From Hirschia baltica ATCC 49814 (GTDB lineage: Bacteria > Pseudomonadota > Alphaproteobacteria > Caulobacterales > Hyphomonadaceae), in NCBI RefSeq assembly GCF_000023785.1, contig NC_012982.1, positions 248,001 to 312,000 on the forward strand: a stretch of DNA of 64,000 nt. Reading direction: 5' to 3'. A model generated the notes under the pieces. It was not told the DNA's origin, searched no databases, and worked only from the letters and a program-made list of their open reading frames with translations. A program made the translations under genes and the position numbers. Positions 1 through 8,026 of the stretch are shown piece by piece (position 1 is the stretch's first letter; each line of letters starts with the position of its first letter).

Positions 1-288
1 AACCTGCCAGGTGAAAATGCACAACCTTTAGAAACCGCAATTGTGGCGCGCAAAGAATTGTCACCCTCTGGTGCTGACGATATGTATGCAATTGCACATG
101 ATGATATTCATGATGCGCATCGTATCTTGAGAAATCTCGATATGCCGGGAGAAGTTGTTGCCCGCGTGCGGTCTTTGGCGCTTATTAAATTATCCGGATA
201 TATCACAGAGGACGATTCTCGACTTGCTGAAGCACGCCAAGCTGGGTTAGACGGACTACAGATAATAGGCGTGTTACCACGTCCTTGA
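1..288 (+). CDS. 3' end of an unidentified protein (partial)
   Basis: The reading frame is open from the first base of the window to the TGA at 286-288, so this is the C-terminal 95 residues of a gene that begins upstream. A GTG at 43 is in frame but need not be the start. The visible part is mostly helical and charged, with an HDDIHDAHRILR stretch, and ends in GVLPRP. I recognise no motif and assign no function. It lies 22 to 82 bases upstream of hisC on the same strand, depending on the hisC start, so it may share its transcript. Confidence 0.6.
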   Translation, partial: NLPGENAQPLETAIVARKELSPSGADDMYAIAHDDIHDAHRILRNLDMPGEVVARVRSLALIKLSGYITEDDSRLAEARQAGLDGLQIIGVLPRP

Positions 289-369
289 GGCTTAAAGCCT
301 TAAACCCTGATGAAGTCCGATGAGATTTTCAATTCACAAGATGTGAAAATCCCAATTGTGAAAGCAAGA

Positions 370-1476
370 ATGATGACGAAGAAGCAGCGCCCAGAGCCAT
401 TGCCGCAAATCTTGGACATATCGCCATATGTGCCGGGTCATGCGCCTTCTCCAAGCACTGGACGTGTATTTAAGCTTGCTTCTAATGAAAACCCATTAGG
501 TGCGTCGCCTGCTGCTAGACGTGCGGTGGAAGAAGCGACATCGCATCTTGAAGTTTACCCTGATGGTAATGCGACACGGCTTCGCGAAGCGATAGCGGAG
601 CGCTATGGGCTTGATGCAAATAGAATTATTTGCGGTGCAGGATCAGATGAAATTTTTCAGATGCTGGGTAAAGCTTATCTGGAAAAAGGTGATGAGATTA
701 TACAGTCAACGCACGGCTTTCTTGTGTATGAACTTGTGGCTCAACAAGCTGGGGCGATTACGAAAAGTGCACCAGAAAAACAATTACACACGGATGTTGA
801 TGCGATTTTGGATTGCGTCACTGAGAAAACAAAAATCGTTTTTATCGCAAACCCGAATAATCCAACAGGGACATATATCTCCTTTGAAGAAGTGCGCAGA
901 TTACATGCGGGGCTACCTAGCCATGTCATTTTAGTGCTTGATGGTGCGTATGCAGAATATGTGCGGGCGAATGATTATGCGGCTGGGATAGAACTTGTCT
1001 CAGAGTTTGAAAATGTTGTGATGACTCGTACATTTTCAAAGATATATGGCTTGGCTGCGCTGCGGCTTGGTTGGGCGTATGCACCAGCGCACATTATCGA
1101 TGCGCTGCACCGTGTGCGCGGGCCTTTTAATGTTTCAGAGACGGCGCAGCTAGCTGGAATTGCGGCGATTCAGGATCAAGCATTTTTAGAGACATCTTTG
1201 GCTCACAATAATGAACAACGTGAACGTTTATTTGCGGGGCTTGAGAAACTTGGGCTTGATCCAGTGCCTAGTGTTGCTAATTTTATTCTAGCAAAATTCC
1301 CTGAAAAATTAGGGCAGTCCGCCGTTGAAGCTGCGAAATTCTTGGATACTAAAGGCGTGTCTGTGCGTGCGATGGTAAGCTATAAACTTCCCCATTGCTT
1401 GCGTATTTCTGTTGGCAGCGCCGACAGTGTGGATGCTGTGCTTTCGGGCCTAGAAGAATTTCTGGCGGCATCATGA
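370..1476 (+). CDS. hisC: Histidinol-phosphate / aromatic-amino-acid aminotransferase
   Basis: This is a PLP-dependent class I/II aminotransferase of the HisC family, about 369 residues from the ATG at 370. Family features are the N-terminal ISPYVPG, the KLASNENPLGASP substrate loop, the IANPNNPTGT motif, and TRTFSKIYGLAALRLGW with the Schiff-base lysine. The frame opens at 310, but family proteins start close to the ISPYVPG segment, so M21 or M22 (370/373) is preferred. It overlaps the prephenate dehydrogenase gene by ATGA. That pairing suggests a role in tyrosine or phenylalanine synthesis, perhaps in addition to histidine. Substrate specificity cannot be read from sequence alone. Confidence 0.9.
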   Translation: MMTKKQRPEPLPQILDISPYVPGHAPSPSTGRVFKLASNENPLGASPAARRAVEEATSHLEVYPDGNATRLREAIAERYGLDANRIICGAGSDEIFQMLGKAYLEKGDEIIQSTHGFLVYELVAQQAGAITKSAPEKQLHTDVDAILDCVTEKTKIVFIANPNNPTGTYISFEEVRRLHAGLPSHVILVLDGAYAEYVRANDYAAGIELVSEFENVVMTRTFSKIYGLAALRLGWAYAPAHIIDALHRVRGPFNVSETAQLAGIAAIQDQAFLETSLAHNNEQRERLFAGLEKLGLDPVPSVANFILAKFPEKLGQSAVEAAKFLDTKGVSVRAMVSYKLPHCLRISVGSADSVDAVLSGLEEFLAAS

Positions 1477-2429
1477 TTACAAAAATATCAAATCCAATAT
1501 TTGACACCATCACAATAATTGGGGCTGGCCTTATAGGCTCGTCTATAGCCCGCGCGAGTGAAGCAAGCGGCGTGGCTAAAACTATCCGCATTTATGATAC
1601 GAATGAAGCTGTTCGCGCCTGTGCTGCGCAAATTGGGTTGGGCGACGTGTCTGATACAATTGAAGCAGCTTGTACGGGAGCTGATCTTGTTGTTCTGTGT
1701 ACGCCGGTTGGTGTTTTGGGAGCCGCCGCGCAAGCAGCTGCGCCTTTCTTGAAAGAAGGGGCTATTTTAACAGATGTAGGCTCTGTGAAGGAAAGTGCAC
1801 TCAATGACATGGTCGCTGTGAGTCCGGCGCATGTGCATGTGATTGCGGGGCATCCGATTGCTGGAACGGAGCATTCAGGGCCCGATGCTGGGTTTGCAAA
1901 ATTGTTTTCAGGGCGTTGGTGTATCCTCACACCTTTGGAGGATCAGAGCGATTCCTACCAAGTTTCTGTGCAAAAACTGTCGCGTTTCTGGGAAGCTTTT
2001 GGGTCCACAGTCGAGATTATGAGTGCAAAGCGTCACGATTTGGTGCTGGCTATCACAAGTCACCTTCCTCACCTAATTGCATATAATATTTGTGCAACAG
2101 CTGAAGACATGGAACAGGTCACTGAGGGCGAAGTTGTGAAATTCTCTGCGGGTGGTTTTCGAGACTTTACCCGTATTGCAGCCTCTGATCCGACAATGTG
2201 GCGTGATGTGTTTTTGAATAATAAAGAAGCTGTTTTAGAGACACTGGGGCGATTTACTGAAGACCTCGCAGCATTGCAGCGGGCCATTCGTTGGTCAGAT
2301 GGTGATCAATTATTTGATCTGTTTACGCGGGCGCGGTCTATTCGAAAATCCGTGATTGATGCTGGACAAGATACAGCTGCTCCCAATTTTGGTCGCCGTA
2401 GCGATGAAGATGATACGCCAGCAGAATAG
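1473..2429 (+). CDS. tyrC: Prephenate/arogenate (cyclohexadienyl) dehydrogenase
   Basis: This enzyme performs the NAD(P)-dependent oxidative decarboxylation of prephenate or arogenate in tyrosine synthesis. The N-terminal Rossmann motif IIGAGLIGSSIA is followed by LVVLCTPVG, and by TDVGSVKES and GHPIAGTEHSGP, which are characteristic of TyrA/TyrC. The ATG at 1473 shares ATGA with the hisC stop, which indicates translational coupling; the longer open frame from 1395 lies inside hisC and is rejected. The product is 318 residues, usual for the family. The C-terminal tail after about residue 295 is acidic and unconserved in appearance. It converges with the DUF2125 gene 23 bases away. Confidence 0.92.
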   Translation: MITKISNPIFDTITIIGAGLIGSSIARASEASGVAKTIRIYDTNEAVRACAAQIGLGDVSDTIEAACTGADLVVLCTPVGVLGAAAQAAAPFLKEGAILTDVGSVKESALNDMVAVSPAHVHVIAGHPIAGTEHSGPDAGFAKLFSGRWCILTPLEDQSDSYQVSVQKLSRFWEAFGSTVEIMSAKRHDLVLAITSHLPHLIAYNICATAEDMEQVTEGEVVKFSAGGFRDFTRIAASDPTMWRDVFLNNKEAVLETLGRFTEDLAALQRAIRWSDGDQLFDLFTRARSIRKSVIDAGQDTAAPNFGRRSDEDDTPAE

Positions 2430-2452
2430 ACGGATGAGTTTTATACTTCTGT

Positions 2453-3463
2453 CTAATAAAGCGGGTCTATTTCGGCGATATCCTGAAACATGATTTTTAC
2501 CTTGCCTTGGTGAAGTGAAATAGGAAGGAATGCGTCTTCTTTTTTCATCATGTTTTCTGCGATCGTTAGAGCTTGTATTTGATTTTTATCTAACGCGTTT
2601 TCTGCTTGCATTGCAGCTTTTAAGTCGGCGATATTCTCAACGCGCAAATTGACCAATCCTGTTGGTCTATGGGCATTGTCGATTTTGATGCTGTCTGTTT
2701 TTGCTTTGAGCTCTAAAGCACCCCATTTAAATTCTGTCAGTGGAGACATAAGGCTTGGATCTAGTTCATCTACGAGCTGAACAATATCGCCGCCTTGCTT
2801 TAAAGCTTTAACACCTTGAGTTATTGCTATGCGTGCTTTCAATGGGCCAATTTCAGTGCCCAGATATTCTGCATCCGAGACTGGGTCTGACAGTGTGAGC
2901 GTGTCAAAGCCTGCATAGATGCGTAAATCGTCGGGACTTTCTGGCATGGGAGAAATATGCAAATTGGGACCGGTAATTGTGTATTTATCGTTGGCAGACG
3001 TGTTGGTTACCAATGAATTTGCGATGATAGATATTTGATTTAACTTTTCGCCCTTTCGGCTAAAAGATGCCTGAAACCCAGAACTGTCAGTGGTGTAGAT
3101 TACGTTTTCTGCATCGGTCAGAATGTGGCGTCCAGGTGCAAACCCTATGAAATGATTGTAGTTATAGGTTTGCATGACAATGAGAAGTTTTTCGCCTTGC
3201 CATGTCCAGTCTTTGTCGGGTGTTGATAGGATGGGACTGTCAATCTCAAGTGTGAACCGATATGGAAAACCAGTCACTTTGGTGCCGCTATGCTCAATGC
3301 TGTATCCGGCAGCGCGTTGCTCTTGCATCCAGTTGAGCACACCTTTGTGAATAGCGTTGGAAGCAACAAACCAATAGATTGTATAAGCGATTAGGACCAA
3401 AGCAATCGCGGAAAACAAAATGATGAAGGACTTTGATTTTCCTTTTGTTTTTGTCTCTTCCAT
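2453..3463 (-). CDS. DUF2125 family membrane-anchored protein
   Basis: This is a 336-residue protein with a lysine-rich N-terminus and one membrane segment at about residues 13-32 (FIILFSAIALVLIAYTIYWF). A predicted periplasmic domain with alternating beta-type sequence follows. The order of segments (VLNWMQEQRAAGYSI, then VTGFPYRFTLEI, then FAPGRH) matches the alphaproteobacterial DUF2125 family, whose function is not established. Its start shares one base with the plsC stop (TAATG), so it is the last gene of the ftsE-ftsX-ydcF-plsC-DUF2125 run. A role in envelope biogenesis is only inferred from this context. Confidence 0.85.
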   Translation of the reverse strand: MEETKTKGKSKSFIILFSAIALVLIAYTIYWFVASNAIHKGVLNWMQEQRAAGYSIEHSGTKVTGFPYRFTLEIDSPILSTPDKDWTWQGEKLLIVMQTYNYNHFIGFAPGRHILTDAENVIYTTDSSGFQASFSRKGEKLNQISIIANSLVTNTSANDKYTITGPNLHISPMPESPDDLRIYAGFDTLTLSDPVSDAEYLGTEIGPLKARIAITQGVKALKQGGDIVQLVDELDPSLMSPLTEFKWGALELKAKTDSIKIDNAHRPTGLVNLRVENIADLKAAMQAENALDKNQIQALTIAENMMKKEDAFLPISLHQGKVKIMFQDIAEIDPLY

Positions 3464-4224
3464 TATGCTTGCGCCTCTTTTTTAGCCTCATCTAATTTAG
3501 AGGGTATGGAGTGTTGTTCTTGAAGTAAAGCATTGGATGCTGGTTCTATATTGTCTTGCAATCTTTGCATGAATTCCTTGCGTGGAAGACCTGCTTCTAT
3601 GGCGGGGAGGATATCAAAAACAAGCTTTCCGGGACGGCGCATGAAGCTGCCGCGTGGCCATATTGTGCCTGTGTTCAAAGCAACCGGAATGCAGGGCTCG
3701 TTTAATTCTTTGTACATTGCGTACACACCTGATTTGTAATCGGGTGTGGCACCGGGAATTTGACGTGTGCCTTCAGGGAAAATCAGAATTTGTCTGCCGC
3801 GTTGCGATTCTTCTTTGGCACGCCCCAACATTTTTTTGAGGGTTTTTACATAGCCACCCCGGTCGATTGGGATCATATCGGCGCGCCAACCATACCAGCC
3901 CAAAATTGGGTAGAAGAACAGCTCTCGCTTCAATACAAATGCCGGATTTTTGGCATAAATAAACGGCATCAATATATCATAAGTGCTTTGATGTTTAGAC
4001 GCGATGAGGCAGGCCCCATCGGGCATGTTTTCAATGCCACGTATTTCTGTTTGAACGCCGCAAAAGAAACGTAAACCAAAGCGTGTCGCCTTAGCCCAAG
4101 AACGTGCAGCAGCGATGGATGCTTTTTGCGGTAAAAATAAAGCAGGAATGAAAACGACGCCCAGAACACCCATAGAAAGATAGTGCCAGATATAGAAGGC
4201 AAATGAACGCAACCAGATGAACAT
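3463..4224 (-). CDS. plsC: 1-acyl-sn-glycerol-3-phosphate acyltransferase
   Basis: This enzyme acylates lysophosphatidic acid to phosphatidic acid at the inner membrane. The catalytic HX4D motif is seen as KHQSTYD (about residues 96-102), and the glycerophosphate-binding FPEGTRQ motif at about 160. A hydrophobic N-terminal segment (residues 10-32) anchors the protein. Its length of 253 residues is typical. It is translationally coupled (TAATG) to the DUF2125 gene and follows the YdcF-like gene by 73 bases. It could act on another lysophospholipid or ornithine-lipid precursor, but plain PlsC is the simplest reading. Confidence 0.9.
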   Translation of the reverse strand: MFIWLRSFAFYIWHYLSMGVLGVVFIPALFLPQKASIAAARSWAKATRFGLRFFCGVQTEIRGIENMPDGACLIASKHQSTYDILMPFIYAKNPAFVLKRELFFYPILGWYGWRADMIPIDRGGYVKTLKKMLGRAKEESQRGRQILIFPEGTRQIPGATPDYKSGVYAMYKELNEPCIPVALNTGTIWPRGSFMRRPGKLVFDILPAIEAGLPRKEFMQRLQDNIEPASNALLQEQHSIPSKLDEAKKEAQA

Positions 4225-4297
4225 TATGGTGGAAAGTCTTTCTTTGGATTATTAGTCTCGTATTTCACTTATTCACGCTTTACAGGCTTGGCAAGCG

Positions 4298-4891
4298 TTA
4301 GCCGGATTGGAAAAGACGGCGTGTTTTGATTATACGCCATTTAACCCACTCAATACCCATGCGTTTTGCTGAACGCATATCAGTCCACCAAGCATCCGCC
4401 TTAATCGCAGGGGAAGCAACTGCCAATCCAGTCAGTGTGACGTTTGGCATTGCACGTTCCAATTCTAGAAGCGCACGTTCCATATGGTAATTTGAGGTGA
4501 CGATTATGAGTCTGGTGTATCCAGATTTCGTGGACCATTGGGCGACTTCCAAACCGTTTTCATAGGTTGTGCGGGCCTTATATCCGAGTGTGGTGCAGCA
4601 TTCAAAGAAAGCTGTATCAACGCCGGCTGCAATGGCAACTTCATCTGGCTTGGCTTCTCGATTAACGCCAGAAATAAAAAGGGGAAGGTTTTGGTCTTTG
4701 GCAATTTCCGCAGCAAAAGCGATGCGATTGCTACCGCCTGTTAAAGCGATGACCGCATGTGGGTTTGACGTGTCAAATTGGGGTGTCGCCAATTGCGCGG
4801 CCCGGTATGAAAAACTCACAAAGTCATAACCTATCAAAAATAGGCAAAATACCAAAAAGGCATTCCTGATTTTCTTTGTCAGACTTTTCAT
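4298..4891 (-). CDS. YdcF/SanA-like (DUF218) membrane protein
   Basis: The 197-residue protein has an N-terminal membrane helix (AFLVFCLFLIGYDFVSFSY) followed by one DUF218 domain. Motifs seen are VIALTGGSNRI, LPLFISG, ARTTYENGLE and LIIVTSNYHMERALLEL, the usual order in the YdcF/ElyC/SanA superfamily. Members are linked to envelope or vancomycin tolerance, but the biochemical reaction is not established for most. It starts 21 bases after ftsX, consistent with one operon, and precedes plsC. Confidence 0.85.
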   Translation of the reverse strand: MKSLTKKIRNAFLVFCLFLIGYDFVSFSYRAAQLATPQFDTSNPHAVIALTGGSNRIAFAAEIAKDQNLPLFISGVNREAKPDEVAIAAGVDTAFFECCTTLGYKARTTYENGLEVAQWSTKSGYTRLIIVTSNYHMERALLELERAMPNVTLTGLAVASPAIKADAWWTDMRSAKRMGIEWVKWRIIKTRRLFQSG

Positions 4892-4912
4892 GCGTCTCGT
4901 CGGGTTCCTATA

Positions 4913-5776
4913 TTACACTAATTCTGCGAGCGAGCGAATAACAGTGATTCGCGCAGCCATCATGGCGGATAGTCCCGCAATGATAGGTGTTAGCCCAAGA
5001 ATCAGCCCATCTACCATCGATAAGGATAATTGTGGCAGAAGCCAGACCTGACCGTCCGATTGTTTGGCCATATATAAAAGTATAGCAGCGGAACAAAGTG
5101 CTAAAACAGCGCCGACAGTGCCCGCTTGTAATCCAAGTCCCAAAAATCGTCGTTCAAACATGCCGGCAATATAGCTATCTTTTGCACCGCATAAATGCAG
5201 GACATTGACGATTTCCTTGCGCGCTAGCAGGGCTGAATGCGTTGCGAATGCAATCACGGCGATTGCTGTGGCCGCCAAAAGCGCCACGGCGATAAGGGCA
5301 ACCAATCGCGCTGAATCTGTTGCTTTGCGTACATCTTCAGACCAGACAACATGATCATCTACAGTGGCCGTGATTTTTTCGGCTGCAAAGCTGGCTTCTA
5401 GTTTGGGACCAAGACCAGAGACGCCTGCAAATGCTTCGGCAGCGATGAGTTTGGGCAGAGGCAATCCATCAGGGACACCGTTTTTACCCAGCCATGGGCT
5501 GAGCAATTCTTCAGCATCGCTTTTATTCAGAGCACGAGCGGATGATATCCCTTTCTGACGGCGAGTGATTTCCAGTGCTTTTTTCAAATGAAGCGGTGTG
5601 CCTTCGACGCGGATCGTGATTTGACCGGTGACATCATTTGTCCAGTCATTTGCAGCAGAATAGGCCGCGCGTGCTGAAAGGGCCGCTAAGGCTCCTAGAA
5701 AACACAAAGCGCAGACAACAAAAAACAAAGCTGCGTCGCGGGCATCTTCTTTAGGCAGGAGGGAGGATGTACTCAT
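4913..5776 (-). CDS. ftsX: Cell-division permease-like protein FtsX
   Basis: This is the membrane partner of FtsE. In other bacteria the FtsEX complex couples cytosolic ATP hydrolysis to control of periplasmic peptidoglycan hydrolases at the septum. Four membrane segments are visible: about residues 13-37, 155-180, 207-235 and 252-275. The periplasmic loop between the first two (about residues 40-150) is of the expected size. The length is 287 residues. The start overlaps the ftsE stop by ATGA. The sequence is divergent, as is normal for FtsX, and the assignment rests on topology and gene pairing. Confidence 0.88.
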   Translation of the reverse strand: MSTSSLLPKEDARDAALFFVVCALCFLGALAALSARAAYSAANDWTNDVTGQITIRVEGTPLHLKKALEITRRQKGISSARALNKSDAEELLSPWLGKNGVPDGLPLPKLIAAEAFAGVSGLGPKLEASFAAEKITATVDDHVVWSEDVRKATDSARLVALIAVALLAATAIAVIAFATHSALLARKEIVNVLHLCGAKDSYIAGMFERRFLGLGLQAGTVGAVLALCSAAILLYMAKQSDGQVWLLPQLSLSMVDGLILGLTPIIAGLSAMMAARITVIRSLAELV

Positions 5777-6489
5777 GAAATTGTAAAACTCGGCCTATTG
5801 CTTACTTGATGCATGACACTTCCATCGGCGAGGCGCAAAACTTCTGCGCCTGCATTTTTAACCATATCCTGATCATGTGTGGCAATCAAAACAGTTGTTC
5901 CCAAACGCTTATTTAATTCCTGAAACAATCGCAGCAGACGATCACCCATTTCTGGGTCGACATTCCCTGTTGGCTCGTCCGCAATTAAGAGGTCTGGCTT
6001 GCCAACGATTGCACGCGCGATAGCGACACGTTGTTTTTCGCCGCCAGATAATGTTTCGGGGCGGGCATCTAGCCTGTCACCCAGTCCGACCCAACGCAGT
6101 AATTCGATGACATCATCTCTATAGTGTTTTTCAGGTTCGCCGACGACACGAAGCGGCAAGGCTGCATTTTCATAGGCGGTGAGATGATCGAGGAGGCGAA
6201 ACTCCTGAAATACAACGCCGACACGTCTGCGCAGTTTGGCTAATCCTGTGCGGTTTAGTCGTCCGGTATTTACCCCAAACAGGGAAATGTTTCCCGACGT
6301 CGGCAGCAGGGCAAGATAGGCCAACTTCAAAAGCGTTGTTTTTCCTGCACCAGATGGTCCCGTTAATAGGGTGAAGGATCTTGCGTGTAATTCCATCGAT
6401 ACCTGAGTCAAAACGTCCTGATCTAGCCCATATGATAGGCTGACTTGATCAAATTGCACTGCAGGCTCTTCCAAAGACATATTTTTCAT
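5773..6489 (-). CDS. ftsE: Cell-division ATP-binding protein FtsE
   Basis: This is an ABC-type ATPase that partners FtsX. The Walker A motif GPSGAGKTT, the Q-loop VVFQEFRLLDHLT, the signature LSGGEKQRVAIARA and the Walker B LLIADEPTG are all intact, followed by the H-loop ATHDQDM. The open frame begins with a TTG at 6498, but the ATG at 6489 (MKNMSLEEP) is the better start and gives 238 residues. It is divergent from the zinc-ribbon protein gene; the 85-base spacer must hold both promoters. It heads the five-gene operon running down to 2453. Confidence 0.92.
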   Translation of the reverse strand: MKNMSLEEPAVQFDQVSLSYGLDQDVLTQVSMELHARSFTLLTGPSGAGKTTLLKLAYLALLPTSGNISLFGVNTGRLNRTGLAKLRRRVGVVFQEFRLLDHLTAYENAALPLRVVGEPEKHYRDDVIELLRWVGLGDRLDARPETLSGGEKQRVAIARAIVGKPDLLIADEPTGNVDPEMGDRLLRLFQELNKRLGTTVLIATHDQDMVKNAGAEVLRLADGSVMHQVSNRPSFTIS

Positions 6490-6573
6490 GGTTACCAAAA
6501 GTTTCCAATTTTATGTGACTATATCAGGTATTGGTTGGACATTGTTAACTGAAAGTGTGTTTTCGATAGCATT

Positions 6574-7476
6574 ATGATTTTGATTTGTCCGTCTTGTCAG
6601 ACACGATATTTTACTTCCGAGGCAGCTTTAGGCTCTTCTGGACGCAATGTGCGCTGCGCAGCTTGTGATCATTCATGGTATGCGAAACCTCCAGAAACTC
6701 TAGAAGCGGCTTCACAATCAGAGGAAGATACTGGTTTAACCCGTTCTCAGGTGGAGAGGCTACGCCAAAAAGCAGTTGAGAATGCCACTAATCGGTCTGG
6801 ACCGCACGCCGAGCTTAGGGAAAAGCAAGCAAAGCGTCGTAGCCGCAATCGTGTTCTTGCAGCGAGTGCAGCATGGGTTGTTTCTGGGATAACATTTGTT
6901 GGTGTGGCAAGTGGTGCAGTGAATTACCGTCAGGAAGTTGTCGAGTTCTGGCCCAAGTCAGCATCTGTCTATGCCATGATGGGCATGGAAGTGAATCGTT
7001 TTGGTTTGGAGTTTGGTGAATTATCGGCGCACCGCTCATTTGATGGTACAACACCGATTCTGACGATTACAGGGTCTGCCTCCAACATTTCTGATCGGCA
7101 TCGGGCATCACCGATTGTAAGAATTAGCTTGCGCAATGAGCATGGTGAAATTGTGCAAGTTGAGCGCGTGAATTTGCTCGATAATGTTGTTGCGCCCGGA
7201 CAAACATCAAGCTTTATGGCGCATATCGTATCTCCGCCCATGGATAGTTTTGATCTTCAGGCAAATTTTGAAAGTCCGCAAAAGGCCGTTGACGGGTTTG
7301 AAGATCATTATTCAGCGCCTGTAGATAGCGAGCCGCACTCGACGAATGAAGAGCATGGTGATGCTGCTGGTGAGCACGATGTAAATGACCATGAGGCAAC
7401 TAGCCATGACGGTGATAGTCATGATACGCCTGCCAGCAACTCAGCTGACCATGGAACCACTGATGAGCACCACTGA
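6574..7476 (+). CDS. MJ0042-type zinc-ribbon membrane protein with His/Asp-rich tail
   Basis: The 300-residue protein begins with an MJ0042-type zinc ribbon: C5-x2-C8 and C28-x2-C31 in MILICPSCQTRYF...VRCAACDHSW. A basic linker and one membrane helix (about residues 90-112) follow, then a domain resembling the DUF3426 type (TITGSASNISDRHR, VRISLRNEHGEIV, PGQTSSF). The last 50 residues are very rich in His, Asp and Glu and could bind metal, but this is not conserved in the family as I know it. Such proteins are common in alphaproteobacteria near ftsEX and hpt, with no settled function. Confidence 0.85.
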   Translation: MILICPSCQTRYFTSEAALGSSGRNVRCAACDHSWYAKPPETLEAASQSEEDTGLTRSQVERLRQKAVENATNRSGPHAELREKQAKRRSRNRVLAASAAWVVSGITFVGVASGAVNYRQEVVEFWPKSASVYAMMGMEVNRFGLEFGELSAHRSFDGTTPILTITGSASNISDRHRASPIVRISLRNEHGEIVQVERVNLLDNVVAPGQTSSFMAHIVSPPMDSFDLQANFESPQKAVDGFEDHYSAPVDSEPHSTNEEHGDAAGEHDVNDHEATSHDGDSHDTPASNSADHGTTDEHH

Positions 7477-7999
7477 GATACCTAATTTTGATGTCCTTTT
7501 GACAAAAGAAGAAATCGACGCTCGCATAAAGCAAACAGCAGAAACGCTTGTGCCTATGCTTGAAGGTAAATCCTGGACAGCGATTGTTATTCTTTTAGGC
7601 GCTGCACCTTTTGCATCTGATCTATTAAGAGCGCTAGCAGATCGCGGTATTGATGTTGGGTTTGATGCGCTTTGGTTAGAAAGCTACCGTGATGCGCGGG
7701 AAAGTTCTGGGCGTGTGGTTGTGCGGGCTGATATTCAAAGGTCCATTGCCGGTCGCGGCGCACTTATACTCGATGATGTGTTTGATTCAGGACGTACGCT
7801 CGAATTTGCACGTACACACCTAATGGCTAAAGGCGCAAGAGAAGTGCGCACATGTGTATTTGCAAGAAAACCCGAAGCTGCGCCAACGGGGTTGGATGCT
7901 TGGGCATATGATGCGCCGCCACGTTATCTTGTCGGTTATGGTATGGATGATGCTGGACATTGGCGTGGATTGTCATATCTAGGCGCGGTGCCAGAGTGA
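7463..7999 (+). CDS. hpt: Type I phosphoribosyltransferase, hypoxanthine phosphoribosyltransferase-like
   Basis: This enzyme is likely to salvage hypoxanthine or guanine by transferring phosphoribose from PRPP. The PRPP-binding signature is seen as GALILDDVFDSGRTL, where the family shows VDDxxDTGxTL. An upstream IVILLGAAPFASDLLRAL fits the pyrophosphate loop and VGFDALWLESYRD the flexible loop. The chosen ATG at 7463 (MSTTEIPNF, 178 residues) overlaps the previous gene by 14 bases and has GGA about eight bases upstream; ATG 7451 is an alternative. The frame extending to 7385 is rejected because it lies inside the zinc-ribbon gene. The exact base specificity is not visible. Confidence 0.85.
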   Translation: MSTTEIPNFDVLLTKEEIDARIKQTAETLVPMLEGKSWTAIVILLGAAPFASDLLRALADRGIDVGFDALWLESYRDARESSGRVVVRADIQRSIAGRGALILDDVFDSGRTLEFARTHLMAKGAREVRTCVFARKPEAAPTGLDAWAYDAPPRYLVGYGMDDAGHWRGLSYLGAVPE

Positions 8000-8026
8000 A
8001 ATTATTATAGAACGGTGGGTTCCATA

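Noticed and set aside
605-934. A 109-residue plus-strand frame inside hisC
   Set aside because: It is out of frame with a complete hisC and shows no domain.
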